A DNA stretch of 64,000 nucleotides from Dicyema japonicum (taxonomy: Eukaryota > Dicyemida > Rhombozoa > Dicyemidae): contig RDEW01000035.1 in the NCBI GenBank assembly GCA_011109175.1, positions 1 to 64,000 on the forward strand, given 5' to 3'. The translations under genes and the position numbers were made by a program. Shown here one piece after another: positions 1-9,655 of the stretch (position 1 is the first letter of the stretch; each line of letters starts with the position of its first letter). The notes beneath the pieces are model-generated. The model did not search any database. It was not told the DNA's origin and was given only the letters and a program-made list of their open reading frames with translations.

Positions 1-410
1 TTAGATTTCTGATCTCCTCCTTTAAATATTTTTCACGTGTTCCGAGTAACTTTGATTCCCTGTCAAGACACTGAGTAGCTTATTAGAGTACCTTCCATTC
101 CAAGTATAGGTCACTGTCAACCTCCAATTTAAACGTTCCCTTTTTTGCTGATGTTGGAATGTAATGAGAGAGTTTAGACTACTATTAAAACTACACACAA
201 TAACCATATCAATGCAAAACGATTTAATTCAATTTTTATTAAATTATTATTTACTTTAAACTAAAATAGTAATTTTATTTGATTGTTTAATTATTTGTAT
301 TCTAAAAGTAAAAGTTAAAAAAACATGCAACGTGCGTTCGATTCGTGGGGTTAAAACTCTCTCGAGTTGTTAAAAATGTTGAAAGGAAAAAAGGAGAAGG
401 GTCACTTGCG
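1..410. other. No gene recognised
   Basis: AT-rich sequence before the first recognisable retroelement coding sequence. A short minus-strand open frame exists at 22-207, but it has low-complexity composition and no motif I recognise, so it is not called as a gene. Confidence 0.5.
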
Positions 411-2730
411 TTACCAGATAGTATGAATTATAATTCTCGCCATATCCGAGAGCGTTGTGGCAGCTGACCCAAAAGAATGGGCGAGGCAGGTAGTCCTGCA
501 GGCACGTAGCAGGGTATCCCGAATGCCCTGGAATGGTTGGCCATATATGGCAGAGCTCTGCAGTGGCAGATTCAGTACTGTTATATCTGTGGGTGAACTT
601 AATAAAATGGCTGTAGGCAAAGAGGGTACTGTTCTAAAAAGGCAGGGACCAGATGACCATAACTGTCAAAGAGAGCACGAGCACCAGAGCTGTGATACGT
701 TGCAGCTCAAGCATGTTTATGAGGTCTTCGCGCGGAATCTCGCTGCAGCGGCAGATGTCCCACTTGAGGACCGTAGATTTACCCACAAGATCCCTCATAG
801 TAAAATTAACGGAGTAATGTTAACCTGTATCAATAAGGCTGTGGCTCATGCGGTGGAGGCTAAACCACTAGGGTCACTGGGTGACATCTCCCTAGTGCTG
901 TATGCAGCACAGATTACCTATGAAAAATTGACGGCAAGCCCAGACCACCCAGTAAATGGAGGGAGCAGATCTGGCCAAGATTGCTTAGAGACAGACTGAT
1001 CTGGAAGCACTGGAGGGGCACATAACTAGTGTGGCGAGAGGGGTTAGAGGAAAAGCACCTTCTATAGTAAAGAGGCTAATTATTAAACTCCGTGTTCCCA
1101 AATGGGACCTCAAAGAGTTGAGGAGGGCAAAGGTGGAGTTAGAGGGGGCAATAATGGTGTATAAGAGTTAACTCTATACACATGAAAGTAGGCGTAAGAG
1201 GAGAGAAAATAATCTGTTTGAGTTTAATCGCAGATTGTTTGACCGTCGCCTACACGAAAATGGCCATAGTGCATGTTCCCAGCAGGACGCGGAGATGCTT
1301 TCTACATGGGGTAGTATATGGGAGGCTAAACCACGCAGAGGAAATGCGTGGAATGTCCCGTACAGTGCCGCTCCTTTCTTGGCGGAATCTAGCGGAATTT
1401 TCGATTTCCGCAAGAAATTTAAGGCGGTAGTGAGACATCTTCCTAATTGGAAAACGACCGGGGTCAATAAAATTTATAATTTCTTTATCAAAAGATGCAC
1501 TTCATTGCACGAGTCTATGTGTCGTGTATTACAGAAAAACATCAATAACCCGGAAACGATTCCTGATTTGGCTGCATCGGGACACTTATTTGATCCCAAA
1601 GCTGGACAGATTATCGACCGATAACTTGCATGCCAACCCTGTATAAGCTGATGACCAAATTGGTGGCTAATGAGGTCAGGAGCTTTGTAGAAGCAAATGG
1701 GATTTTCTCCGAGAATTAGTTGGGTACTGTGCGAAATTGTCAGGGGGCAAAAGAGCAGACTTTGAGCAACAAGTGCCTTTCTGTGTCTCACGGAAACTCA
1801 CTTATGTCTATGTGTGTGGATGTGAAGAAGGCTTACAATTCAGTTGATCATTCTTACCTTGTCGATTGCCTACACAGGCTGTGTATGCCTGTGTGGTTCA
1901 TCAGCTTTGTAGTGGCTGTGATGAATAGGTGGATTATTCATCTAAACTAATAGGCACCGGTTAGGTACGGTAAAAGTCAAGAGGGGATAGTATGTCTCTG
2001 CTGCTCTTTGTTTCTCGCGTCAATTACCTGTTTGAGCAAATACCAGTGCATCGTGAGGGGGTTTGTTTCAGTACAAATCACCTTCTTTTTATCAAAGACC
2101 TGAAGATGTATGCTCGAACAGCCGAGGAGCTCTACTCCATGGGGGTCTGTGCCAGGGAATTCTTTGAGAGTGTAGGACTAGATTTGAATTATTCAAAGTC
2201 TGCGACTAACACGCAAGTATGTAGCGAGTTAATAAGAGTCCTAGAAGAACACGAAGGATGTAAGTATCTGGGTGTTACCGAAACTCCAAAGTACCTTATA
2301 ATTCCTGAGACAAAGCGACAAATTACTGAAGGCATCCGTAAAAGAGCAGCGTTATTGTGTAAGACGTCTCTAAATGCAAGGAATTTGTTCCTAGCATTAA
2401 ATGAGTATGCAGTCTCGCTGCTAAACTACTACATAGGTGTTGTGGAGTTTGAGCCCAAAGAGTATGATGAGATGGATGTTATGATCAATGGAGTACTCAG
2501 AGAGAACTATGTCCATGTTCTGGTAGCCAATAAAGAGAGACTATATTTACCCCGTGATAAATTTGGCCGTGAACTGTGTGGAGTAGTCCAACGTATCCTA
2601 ATGCGAATGCACGACACCCTGATAGATGGGTAAAGGGTGTCTGCTAGTAAGCACGCCATAATAACGACCATGAAAACACGGGCAACCGACCTAGGCACTA
2701 TCAGACCTTTTTTGTCTGCTATGTTTAGTG
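411..2730 (+). mobile_element. R4/HERO-like LINE, N-terminal and RT part (decayed)
   Basis: Broken coding sequence of a non-LTR retrotransposon of the R2/R4/HERO type. In order: an N-terminal region (457-999, with LVLYAAQITYEK), a pre-RT block (1235-1624, NWKTTGVNKIYNFFIKRCTS), RT block 'CMPTLYKLMTK' translated through stops near 1630, 'CVDVKKAYNSVDH' (1810-1850), a KSATN motif and 'YLPRDKFGRELCG' (2540-2580). Many frameshifts and stops; the catalytic palm region is damaged ('LLFIKDLKMYA' where an F(x)DD box is expected). The reading resumes at 6504 after an inserted LINE, where the nuclease domain lies. Related copies occur at 34.9, 50.7 and 59.3-61.7 kb. Assignment to R4/HERO rests on motif memory, not on a tree. 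Confidence 0.8.
2720..2730. repeat. Target-site duplication, left copy
   Basis: TATGTTTAGTG (11 bp) occurs here and again at 6493-6503, immediately bounding the inserted LINE sequence and splitting the R4-like element at the same codon context (AMFSG / MFSVD). This is a directly visible TSD. Confidence 0.85.
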
Positions 2731-2779
2731 GTGAGGTGGTGACGTGCCTCGTTTCTTCTCTGTACAACGGTTAAGAAAA

Positions 2780-3606
2780 ATGTCTGAAAAACACTCATCA
2801 TACAATCGAGAACTCAGGCTAATGACGTTCAACGTACGTGGAATATCGAAAGATTGGACAAGGAAAGTACTTTGTGACGATCTCGAGAAATACAAAATAT
2901 CTATTGGCTGCCTACAAGAGACGAAAATCGAAAATGGACGCGATGAGACATGGAACAACTACCGACTGATTCTCTTCCCAACTGAATGCAAGCACTACGG
3001 CATGGGATTTGCCCTACACGTGGATTACCTCAAAAAATTACATCGCTTTGGAGAGTCAACGACCGAATATGTGTCCTACAAGTCAAACTAAATGAACTAT
3101 GCCCGTCCAAGAGTCTACTAACCGTCATAAATGTCTATGCACCACACTGTGGACGAGTAATCAAGAACCCCAGTGAACTCGAGGAATTCTACTCAGAACT
3201 ATCAAGCACATACTCTAACAATGCTTCCTCGTCTCTTGTCTTTGTTGCGGGAGATATGAATGCAAAGGCCGGAATGCGAATGGGGCCCGAAGAATCCTCT
3301 ATTGGAAGACACGGGCGCGGAAGGAGAAATGCATCTGGAGCCTCTCTGGTAAACTTCTGCGAGGCAAATAGCCTTTTCCTGTGCAACACGGCCTTTACGC
3401 ACTCAGCTTGCCACAAGACGACGTGGCACGGACAAAGAAAAAACTCTGTCGGAGAGACCGTGAATATATATAATCAAATCGACTACATTATCTGCCGAAA
3501 GTCTGATAAACACCTGATAAATGATGCACGTTCCTACCAGGGAACAACAACCGACAGCGACCACAGGATCGTCATTGCAAAACTTTTGTGTAAAAAAAGC
3601 ACCTGA
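2780..3606 (+). pseudogene. LINE endonuclease domain (frameshifted)
   Basis: Encodes the target-nicking AP endonuclease of the LINE. Motifs in order: TFNVRGISKDW (catalytic Asn block), CLQETKI (catalytic Glu), INVYAPH, FVAGDMNAKAG (GDxN), IDYIICR and a terminal TTDSDHRIV (SDH). The first part reads in one frame to about 3050 and continues in another from 'RVNDRICVLQ', so a one-base shift separates them; a stop at 3604-3606 then cuts it off from the linker (3678-3965). The ATG at 2780 matches the 'LRKMS' context of the copy at 45.8 kb. Confidence 0.8.
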
Positions 3607-3982
3607 CTGGGAAAAAATACATTGAAAACGCGAAGAAGGCGAGACAAAGACCCAATATATACTTTCAGACAGAAAAATTGTGGTTAGAGCCAACTTGTAG
3701 AGCTAAATATCACGAACAAATCGAGACTCTTATGGTGAAAACCGCACCGGAATCATCAGTACGAACTCTGTGGGATCAAACAAAACAGGCAATCTCCAAG
3801 TCGGCCAAAATATGCCTTGGAGTCCGAAATCATCACGCCCTAAAATTGGATCACCACCCGAACGTGCCAAATATGGCAAAGCATTGCAGAGAGCTACGAC
3901 TAAAAGCGGCAAACACGTCAGACGAGAGTAAAAAAAAGAGCTTAATATCCAACAAAGGGAACTAAAGTGGAAAATCAAAAAG

Positions 3983-5743
3983 ATGAACAGAAAACATTCA
4001 CGGGAAATTATTACATCCCTATTAAAAGATGTGGAATGTCTAAAAGACAATTCAAGGATGTATGCGGCTTTGCGGCTGCTGCGGACAAAGAAAGGACAAA
4101 ACATCCTTCACATCAAAGACAAAGATGGAAAATTCGTGGGTAACCCGAAAGAAAAAGCAGAATTGATTGCACGACACTTCGAAACACTGTTGAATAAAGA
4201 AAATAATGACTTTCCCCCTTTCCAAGGAAAAGCAAAGGCGCTAAAAATCCCAATCACAGTGGAAGAGGTGGAATTAGCGATAAATAAACTGAAGAACAAC
4301 AAGAGTGCTGGGCCGGACAACATAAGCCCTGAGCTCCTAAAATATGGGCCAAAAAAACTTAGCGACACAATTGCAAAAACCCTAAATGCCGTCTTTGAAA
4401 CTAATACCGATCTAGGACTTGGAAATGGATTATTAATACCCATACAAAAACCGAACAAATCAAAAGGACCAGTAGAAAATCTCCGCCCGATAATACTTCT
4501 GAATTCGATACGCAAGGTGCTGGCAAACATTGCACTAAGCCGGATAAAGGGTATGGCGAATCTATACCTACCAGCAAGTCAAAGTGGGTTCCGAGAAGGG
4601 AGGTCTACGGCAGACATTGTATGGAGCCACAGATGGCGCTGCGCAACGCACCAAAGATTCAAGAGCGCAACAACCGTGTTGGGAATAGATCTCTCCAGAG
4701 CTTTCGACTCAATAAACAGACAGAAACTGATGAATGTGCTTGAGCAAATATTGGATGAATCGTCGGTTAGGATAATCAGACTACTACTTGCGAACACAAG
4801 ACTATCTGTGAGGACAGAAGGAGCAACTTCCCGCAGTTTCAAAACAACGATTGGGACACCCCAGGGTGATTCCCTCTCCCCTTTACTATTCACCATATAC
4901 CTTGAATCTGCACTCCGCGACCTCCGTAAATGCTATATAGGAGACATAGAAGAGACATCTTATGCGGATGATGTGGATTTTGTATCACGGGATGTGACCG
5001 CACTCCAACACCTGCTAGAAAATGCACCTGCGGAGCTTGAGAAATGGTTTCTCAGCGTAAATGTTAACAAAACTGAAATTACGGAAATCAAAAGAGAAGA
5101 CGATATTACTCAAGAAAGATGGAGACGTACTAATAAGCTCGGCTCTCTACTAGGAGACGCTGAAGATGTACTAAGGAGGAAAACACTGGCAAATGCGGCA
5201 ATGGCTAAACTGAAGAAAGGATGGCTAAGGGCCAAAGGACTTGGAATTGACATCAGATGCAGGCTTTACAACGCGTTTGTGAAACCAATTCTACTGTACA
5301 ACGCTGGGACATGGGGAAGTTCCTTCAACGAACTATTGAAACTGGATTCGTTCCATAGAAGGCAACTAAGAAGCTTACTCGGAATGGAGTGGCCACGTAG
5401 AATATCAACCACTGGTATCTACAACAAGTGTGTGTGTTCTTACATCAGCAAGGATGTGATAGATGCCCGGTGGAGGCTATTTGGGCATGTATTAAGAATG
5501 AACCCGGACGCACCCGCTAACAAAGCGATGGAAGATTACTTTGACAGTTGCGAAAAACCCTTCCGCGGACGACATAGATCGACACTACCGACTACCTTAA
5601 ACAAAGACTTAAATCGTGTGAGAAAAAATCTAAAGACGGGGGACGACCTGGACGAATTGAGATCACTCGCATTCGACAGAGGAAGATGGAAAAGACTAAC
5701 TATAAATATTGTTTCCTTGAGTGTTGCACATGCGGGGCTATAA
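3983..5743 (+). CDS. LINE reverse transcriptase ORF (586 codons, intact)
   Basis: Reverse transcriptase plus C-terminal region of LINE copy 1. Visible RT blocks: 'AGPDNISPELLK', 'LRPIILLNSIRKVLANI', 'QSGFREGRSTADIVWSH', 'GIDLSRAFDSI', 'GTPQGDSLSPLLFTIYL' and the catalytic box YADDVDF with both aspartates present. Downstream lie 'KLGSLLGDAEDVLRRKTLA', 'RLYNAFVKPILLYNAGTW' and 'RWRLFGHVLRM', typical post-RT segments. The ORF ends in CAHAGL, like copy 2. It is the longest open frame in the window, but the 5' endonuclease is broken, so the element as a whole should not be autonomous. Confidence 0.85.
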   Translation: MNRKHSREIITSLLKDVECLKDNSRMYAALRLLRTKKGQNILHIKDKDGKFVGNPKEKAELIARHFETLLNKENNDFPPFQGKAKALKIPITVEEVELAINKLKNNKSAGPDNISPELLKYGPKKLSDTIAKTLNAVFETNTDLGLGNGLLIPIQKPNKSKGPVENLRPIILLNSIRKVLANIALSRIKGMANLYLPASQSGFREGRSTADIVWSHRWRCATHQRFKSATTVLGIDLSRAFDSINRQKLMNVLEQILDESSVRIIRLLLANTRLSVRTEGATSRSFKTTIGTPQGDSLSPLLFTIYLESALRDLRKCYIGDIEETSYADDVDFVSRDVTALQHLLENAPAELEKWFLSVNVNKTEITEIKREDDITQERWRRTNKLGSLLGDAEDVLRRKTLANAAMAKLKKGWLRAKGLGIDIRCRLYNAFVKPILLYNAGTWGSSFNELLKLDSFHRRQLRSLLGMEWPRRISTTGIYNKCVCSYISKDVIDARWRLFGHVLRMNPDAPANKAMEDYFDSCEKPFRGRHRSTLPTTLNKDLNRVRKNLKTGDDLDELRSLAFDRGRWKRLTINIVSLSVAHAGL

Positions 5744-5775
5744 TCATTATGGCTTTCGTGAAAGTGCCTTAATAA

Positions 5776-6285
5776 TAGTAATTAAGCAATACTGATATGC
5801 TTCCATTAGTGTTATTTACGAAGATTTAGAATCGCACGCGACATTTCCAGAATGGAAAAACAATTAACTTAAAATTTCTGATAAGTTGACGTTAAAATCT
5901 AAATATAAACTAATTATTTAAATTTGAATAAATACCTAACACAAACCCTAACCCTATTGTGACCGGTCCAGAGTTCATGTATACACATTCCAGTTAAAAA
6001 ATAATCATTTAAATCTTATATGATTCAAAATCAAAAAATAGATTTTTCTGGTGATTAAAAATTGGTTGTGAGATGTGCTAACTTAAGAATTTTCCGCCAC
6101 ATTATGGAACAGGAGGAAGAGATGACATGCGGCAATAAATCTACCACATCTAATTTAGTAATCGCGAATCTTAATTTTTGATAAAAAAATATTTATAAAT
6201 CAAAATGTTACAAGAGGTCCATACTTCTTACAATTTTATATATTTGTTGGTTAATATATTTCGATCGACACTAAAAAAAACCTAG
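5776..6285. other. Non-coding filler between two LINE 3' ends
   Basis: About 510 bp of AT-rich DNA between the first LINE 3' end and a second copy of the same 3' end. It includes AACCCTAACCCTA at about 5944-5956, two telomere-like units, probably by chance. No ORF or other feature seen. It lies inside the segment bounded by the 11-bp TSD. Confidence 0.6.
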
Positions 6286-6492
6286 ATCGACACTTCCGGC
6301 TGCCTTAAACAAAGACTTAAATCGTGTGAGAAAAAATCTAAAGACGGGAGACAACCTGGACGAATTGAGATCACTCGCATTCGACAGAGGAAAATGGAAA
6401 AGACTAACTATAAATATTGTTTCTTTGAGTGTTGCACATGCGGGGCTATAATCATTATGGCTTTCGTGAAAGTGCTTTAATAATAATAATAA
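6286..6492 (+). mobile_element. Second LINE 3' end (about 205 bp)
   Basis: Nearly identical to 5575-5775: it begins at the equivalent of 'GATCGACACT', runs through the C-terminal codons (CAHAGL) and the tail, and ends in a longer (TAA)n run that abuts the right TSD. It is either a 5'-truncated copy or a duplication of the end of copy 1. Confidence 0.85.
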
Positions 6493-6503
6493 TATGTTTA
6501 GTG
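6493..6503. repeat. Target-site duplication, right copy
   Basis: TATGTTTAGTG, identical to 2720-2730. The R4-like reading frame resumes immediately after it. Confidence 0.85.
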
Positions 6504-7440
6504 TTGATGATGGTGGACTAGCAAATGTGAAGGCTTTGATCGAATTACAATATAATAATTTGATGGAAAATATCAACTTAAAATGCCTTCATAAGGTCCT
6601 CTTCAGATTATTGGACAATTCACATGTCGACCTTAAGTCGTCGACAATATGGCTAAAATACGGTGACAACTCACCTCGATCGGAGGCGCTGCACACGTAT
6701 ATGCAAGACCGCAATATTTTTTGTGGTCGATCAACAAATACATGTCCCCATTGTAAGTCAAGGAGCATGTCGGTTGATCATTTAGCCACTCGGTGCGGAT
6801 CCATTCTCTGCCACGACTATGTGTGGAGGCATAACGAGGTAGTAAGGAGTCTTCATCTTCTACTATGCAATAAGTATGGTATTCGTAACACCAGAAAGTT
6901 GCTAAGGTTCAATCTGTAGTAGAGAACATCAGGGTCCAAATTAAAGTAGACAGTGTTATCCGTACCTCGGAACTAGTCAAGCACAATAAACCGGACATTG
7001 TGGTACACGATATGGAGTCTGCCCAAGTCCTTATCATAGAGGTTGGCACTACGTCTCAAGACCGCTTGCAGACTGTGGAGGTGGAGAAAAAAAGGAAGTA
7101 TGACTTGCTTGCAAACGAGATAGGGCAGATGCTTGGTTGCAAGGTCCTCGTTATTCCTATAGTAATGACGTGGGAAGGAATTGCAACAAAGTACCACAAG
7201 GGTTATCTGAAGCAGTTGGGGGTAGATAGGAAGCTCCAGGCCTATCTACAGTCTACTGTATTAAAGTGGACCTTAGAGAGCCTGACACTAGAGTATAGGA
7301 GGCAGAGCTCGGAGATGCCATATGGGCAGAGGGTTCAATTGGACAAGGCGCTCTCTGAGTTGTTTCAGCAACCAGAATCGCCTGAGGAGGCTGTCAAACA
7401 GGCAGGCGATGAAGGCTGTTGATTATCAAATATTAACTTT
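6504..7440 (+). pseudogene. R4-like LINE C-terminus: restriction-like endonuclease
   Basis: Continuation of the element split at 2730. It carries the CCHC knuckle CPHCKSRSMSVDHLATRC (C-x2-C-x8-H-x4-C) and, after a one-base frameshift near 6905, the nuclease core 'NKPDIVVHDMESAQVLIIEV' (PD...E/D-x-K-like) followed by 'VEVEKKRKYDLLANEIGQML' and 'VIPIVMTWEGIATKYHKGYL'. The R2/R4-type endonuclease normally nicks a specific target for target-primed reverse transcription. The first frame stops at 6917-6919 and the second runs from about 6907 to 7422. The copy at 59.4-59.9 kb preserves the same motifs. Confidence 0.85.
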
Positions 7441-7751
7441 TTATTGTTGGTTAAATAAAGTAGGTTTAAAGGAGAAGGAAGTTTATAGTTAAATGTCATG
7501 CAAGAGGATCTTACAATATCAGAAAAATCCATCAAGAACAAATAAATGGGGAAAAACATCTAGTCTTTGCAGTGATAGGAATAGAGGAGAGCAATTGATC
7601 ATTTTTTGTGTAATATCAGTTATATTAGAAAAAGTTCGATTGACATAATACCTACCTGTTACAAATTGTATACACCATTTGTTTATAATCAACCAATGAA
7701 TAACATATGGTATATTTGTGATATATAATACTATTTGTTATTGAAGTGCTG
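7441..7751. other. Intergenic; possible promoter region of ShKT gene
   Basis: AT-rich sequence with no ORF. TATATAATA-type runs near 7718-7730 could serve as promoter elements of the following gene, but nothing is diagnostic; an upstream exon cannot be excluded. Confidence 0.4.
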
Positions 7752-8600
7752 ATGATTACTGCTTTTATATTACTGGTAGTCGTTACTTATTATTTTAGGC
7801 ATTATTCAATGTTGGATATGCAAAAAGTAGGTTTATTACTAAATTGTAAAGGTATTCCTGATGAATTGGAGGATGATACTGAATATGATGATGTACCGGG
7901 AGAAGGCTTTGAAGAATCAGATGGTTTGGCATTTGAAAGCGGTGAAGAAGGTAGTTCAGACTACAAGATGGATGACGATTCAGATGATGCATTGACAGCA
8001 GAAGAGGATGATGATTTGGGTGCGGATGATGACAAAGACGATGAAGTTAGCAAGGATGAAAATGATTTGGAAGTGGATGAGGACAATGACGATGAAGTAA
8101 ACGAGGATGAAAAGCCAGGGGATGATGAAGAAAAAAATATAATAAAGGAAGATACAACGCCGAAAAATGAAATCGAAGATGATTACGATATAAGTTAATA
8201 ATCTATTCATAATATAGAATGTAATGATGACAACCCTTCATGTCATAATTGGGCAGTAATGGGACATTGCAAAATTTTAGAAAGTGTTCGTAAGTACTGT
8301 AAAAAAAGTTGTAACAATTGTGACGGGACTGATAATGGGGGAGATGTCCATGGTAGATTAATGGCATATTTTAGAATGCACTGACTATGCAACTGCTGAA
8401 TACTGCGGGAAAATTGACTGCAACACTGACAACGTGGCAAGATTAATGACATGCAAAAAGACGTGTGGAAGCTGTGATGGTAATTAGCAAAATAAATTGA
8501 AGTATGCGAGGACTATGCAGATTCCTGTAAATCAGTTAAAGGGAAAAAGTGTTCAAACTCGTACATGCACAGATGCAGAAAGAGTTGCGACGTCTGCTAA
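7752..8600 (+). CDS. Acidic secreted/anchored protein with three ShKT domains
   Basis: Not matched to a named ortholog. The first exon starts at the ATG at 7752 with a hydrophobic stretch (MITAFILLVVVTYYF; signal peptide or anchor), followed by about 100 residues very rich in Asp/Glu. An apparent stop just after is inside a 24-nt intron (8194-8217). Two more introns, 8353-8374 (22 nt) and 8480-8502 (23 nt), each separate cysteine modules. Each module has the six-cysteine ShKT pattern (for example CKKSCNNC, CKKTCGSC, CRKSCDVC at the ends). The stop is at 8598-8600. ShKT modules occur in many animal extracellular proteins (peptidases, matrix proteins) as well as in cnidarian venoms, so a toxin role must not be assumed. 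The acidic tract suggests cation or matrix binding. Confidence 0.75.
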
Positions 8601-8847
8601 TTGATAAATTAACATTACTAACATTAGTTTATAGATTCCAAAAATAACAACTAATATTCATCCATTATGAAATATTAGATTCTCATTAACAATCTAAATT
8701 GCCCTCAGTGAATTAATTTATTACCACTGTTGATTGGTTCTCCGCTTTAGTTAGTTAAGTAACCCCGGCCTAAAAACTTGTAGGAGGCCAGCAGCTACTA
8801 AATAGGACGTAATCGTGCGTAATAATTTATTTAAAACATTTAAAACA
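8601..8847. other. Intergenic, no feature
   Basis: AT-rich spacer downstream of the ShKT gene. A stretch at about 8770-8810 resembles, in reverse orientation, one near 20375-20410; this may be a small shared repeat. Confidence 0.3.
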
Positions 8848-9057
8848 CTCGGAGATCGCTACCGATTTACTCCTGTTGCGTCCGAATCATCGGGAGCCGT
8901 TGGTCCAATGACGGCTGAGTTCTTGCGAGAACTCGGAGGATTACTTGCCAGAAAGAAGAGGGATCAACGAGAAGAGTTATGGCTAAGACAAAAGATTGGA
9001 ATAGCCATACTCCGAGGGAACTCGTCCGCAATCCACGCAGCAGGCTTCCTCAACTGA
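8848..9057 (+). mobile_element. Fragment of PHD/RT/RPD-nuclease element (C-terminus)
   Basis: Encodes the extreme C-terminus of the retroelement family seen at 48.8-50.6 kb: 'LGDRYRFTPVASESSGAVGP', 'FLRELGGLLARKKRDQRE' and 'GIAILRGNSSAIHAAGFLN' then stop. The minus-strand fragment at 46745-46950 ends identically. It is a 5'-truncated dead copy; its ORF has no start codon. Confidence 0.8.
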
Positions 9058-9120
9058 CATTTGTTTAATTGTTAAAAAAAAATTTTTGTTTAAAAAAAAA
9101 GCATTTAATTGTAAAGTTCG

Positions 9121-9420
9121 ATCGATTATCGACCGATAATCTGCATGCCAACCATGTATAAGCTTTATGACTTTTTTGCAAACGAGATGGGCAGTTGGTT
9201 ACTAAGTACTCGTTATTTTAATAGTAATTATGTGGGAAAGAATTGCAACAAAATACCACAAGGGTTTTCTAAGACAATTAAGAGTAGGTAGGAAGCTCCA
9301 TGCCTTTTTTAGCAACCAGAATCGAACCTTCCTAAGAAAACTGATAGAATCAAGAAAACCTTGGTTAGCCCGTAAAGGGCTCGATGTGGATACAAGAGTC
9401 AGCCTTTACAACTCACCTCT
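9121..9420 (+). mobile_element. Mosaic of R4-like and APE LINE scraps
   Basis: 9121-9168 matches 1611-1660 of the R4-like element (ATTATCGACCGATAA..GCATGCCAACC). It jumps directly to a match of 7110-7260 (AACGAGAT..GGGCAG; GTGGGAAAGAATTGCAACAA) and 'AGCAACCAGAATCG' (7367), then to an APE LINE segment encoding 'KPWLARKGLDVDTRVSLYN', equivalent to 5220-5265. The three joined pieces show internal deletion and template switching or nested insertion. Confidence 0.7.
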
Positions 9421-9552
9421 ATTTGGGGCTCACCTCCGAAGTGGAGCTCCTCTATTTTTGGGAAAACTGTTTTGGGGCGCTCTATTAATATTCTACCATA
9501 AGTATGAAATTTAACAACTCTATTTGGGGCATTAATTTTTTATTATATACAG

Positions 9553-9620
9553 TAAAACCTCTCGAATCCGCCAAATTTAGGACCTGGGAAATTACGGCGG
9601 TTTCGAGAGGCAAATTTGAA
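9553..9620. repeat. Pogo/Tigger-like terminus with foldback
   Basis: ACAGTAAAACCTCTCGAATC resembles Tigger-type termini. The arms CCTCTCGAA-x-CCGCC (9559-) and GGCGG-x-TTCGAGAGG (-9611) pair around a loop of about 20 nt. A related ACCTCTCG-x-ATCCGC motif lies at 51103-51118. Confidence 0.5.
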
Positions 9621-9655
9621 TTTTTTATAAATTAATAAAATGCATTTTTTTAATT

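Larger units (their letters stand above)
2731..5775 (+). mobile_element. APE-type LINE, copy 1 (about 3.0 kb, 5'-complete)
   Basis: Non-LTR retrotransposon with N-terminal apurinic-type endonuclease, linker, RT and C-terminal domain. The 5' end (GTGAGGTGGTGACGTGCCTC) is shared with the minus-strand copy ending at 45888 and, with changes, with the copy starting near 53995, so it looks like the true 5' terminus. The 3' end has the family tail (ATGCGGGGCTATAATCATTA, then GTGAAAGTGC and TAA-type short repeats). Endonuclease is frameshifted near 3045-3065; the RT frame is intact. Inserted in the R4-like element. Clade uncertain (RTE/Jockey-like organisation); a single ORF without a zinc-knuckle gag is visible. 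Confidence 0.85.

Noticed and set aside
1174-1467. Minus-strand frame of 97 codons within the R4-like element
   Set aside because: Antisense shadow of the plus-strand element coding region (1235-1624), which has the recognisable pre-RT motif.
3730-4530. Minus-strand frames of 124 and 140 codons
   Set aside because: Antisense to the LINE linker and RT ORF; composition Phe/Ser/Leu-rich as expected for reverse reading of Lys/Asn-rich coding.
7795-8210. Minus-strand frames opposite the acidic tract
   Set aside because: Shadow of GAT/GAA repeats giving Ile/Phe/Ser/His-rich nonsense; the plus-strand ShKT gene is supported by domains.
8600-8810. tRNA gene in the spacer
   Set aside because: Some GC-rich patches were inspected, but no cloverleaf with paired acceptor arms was found by eye.
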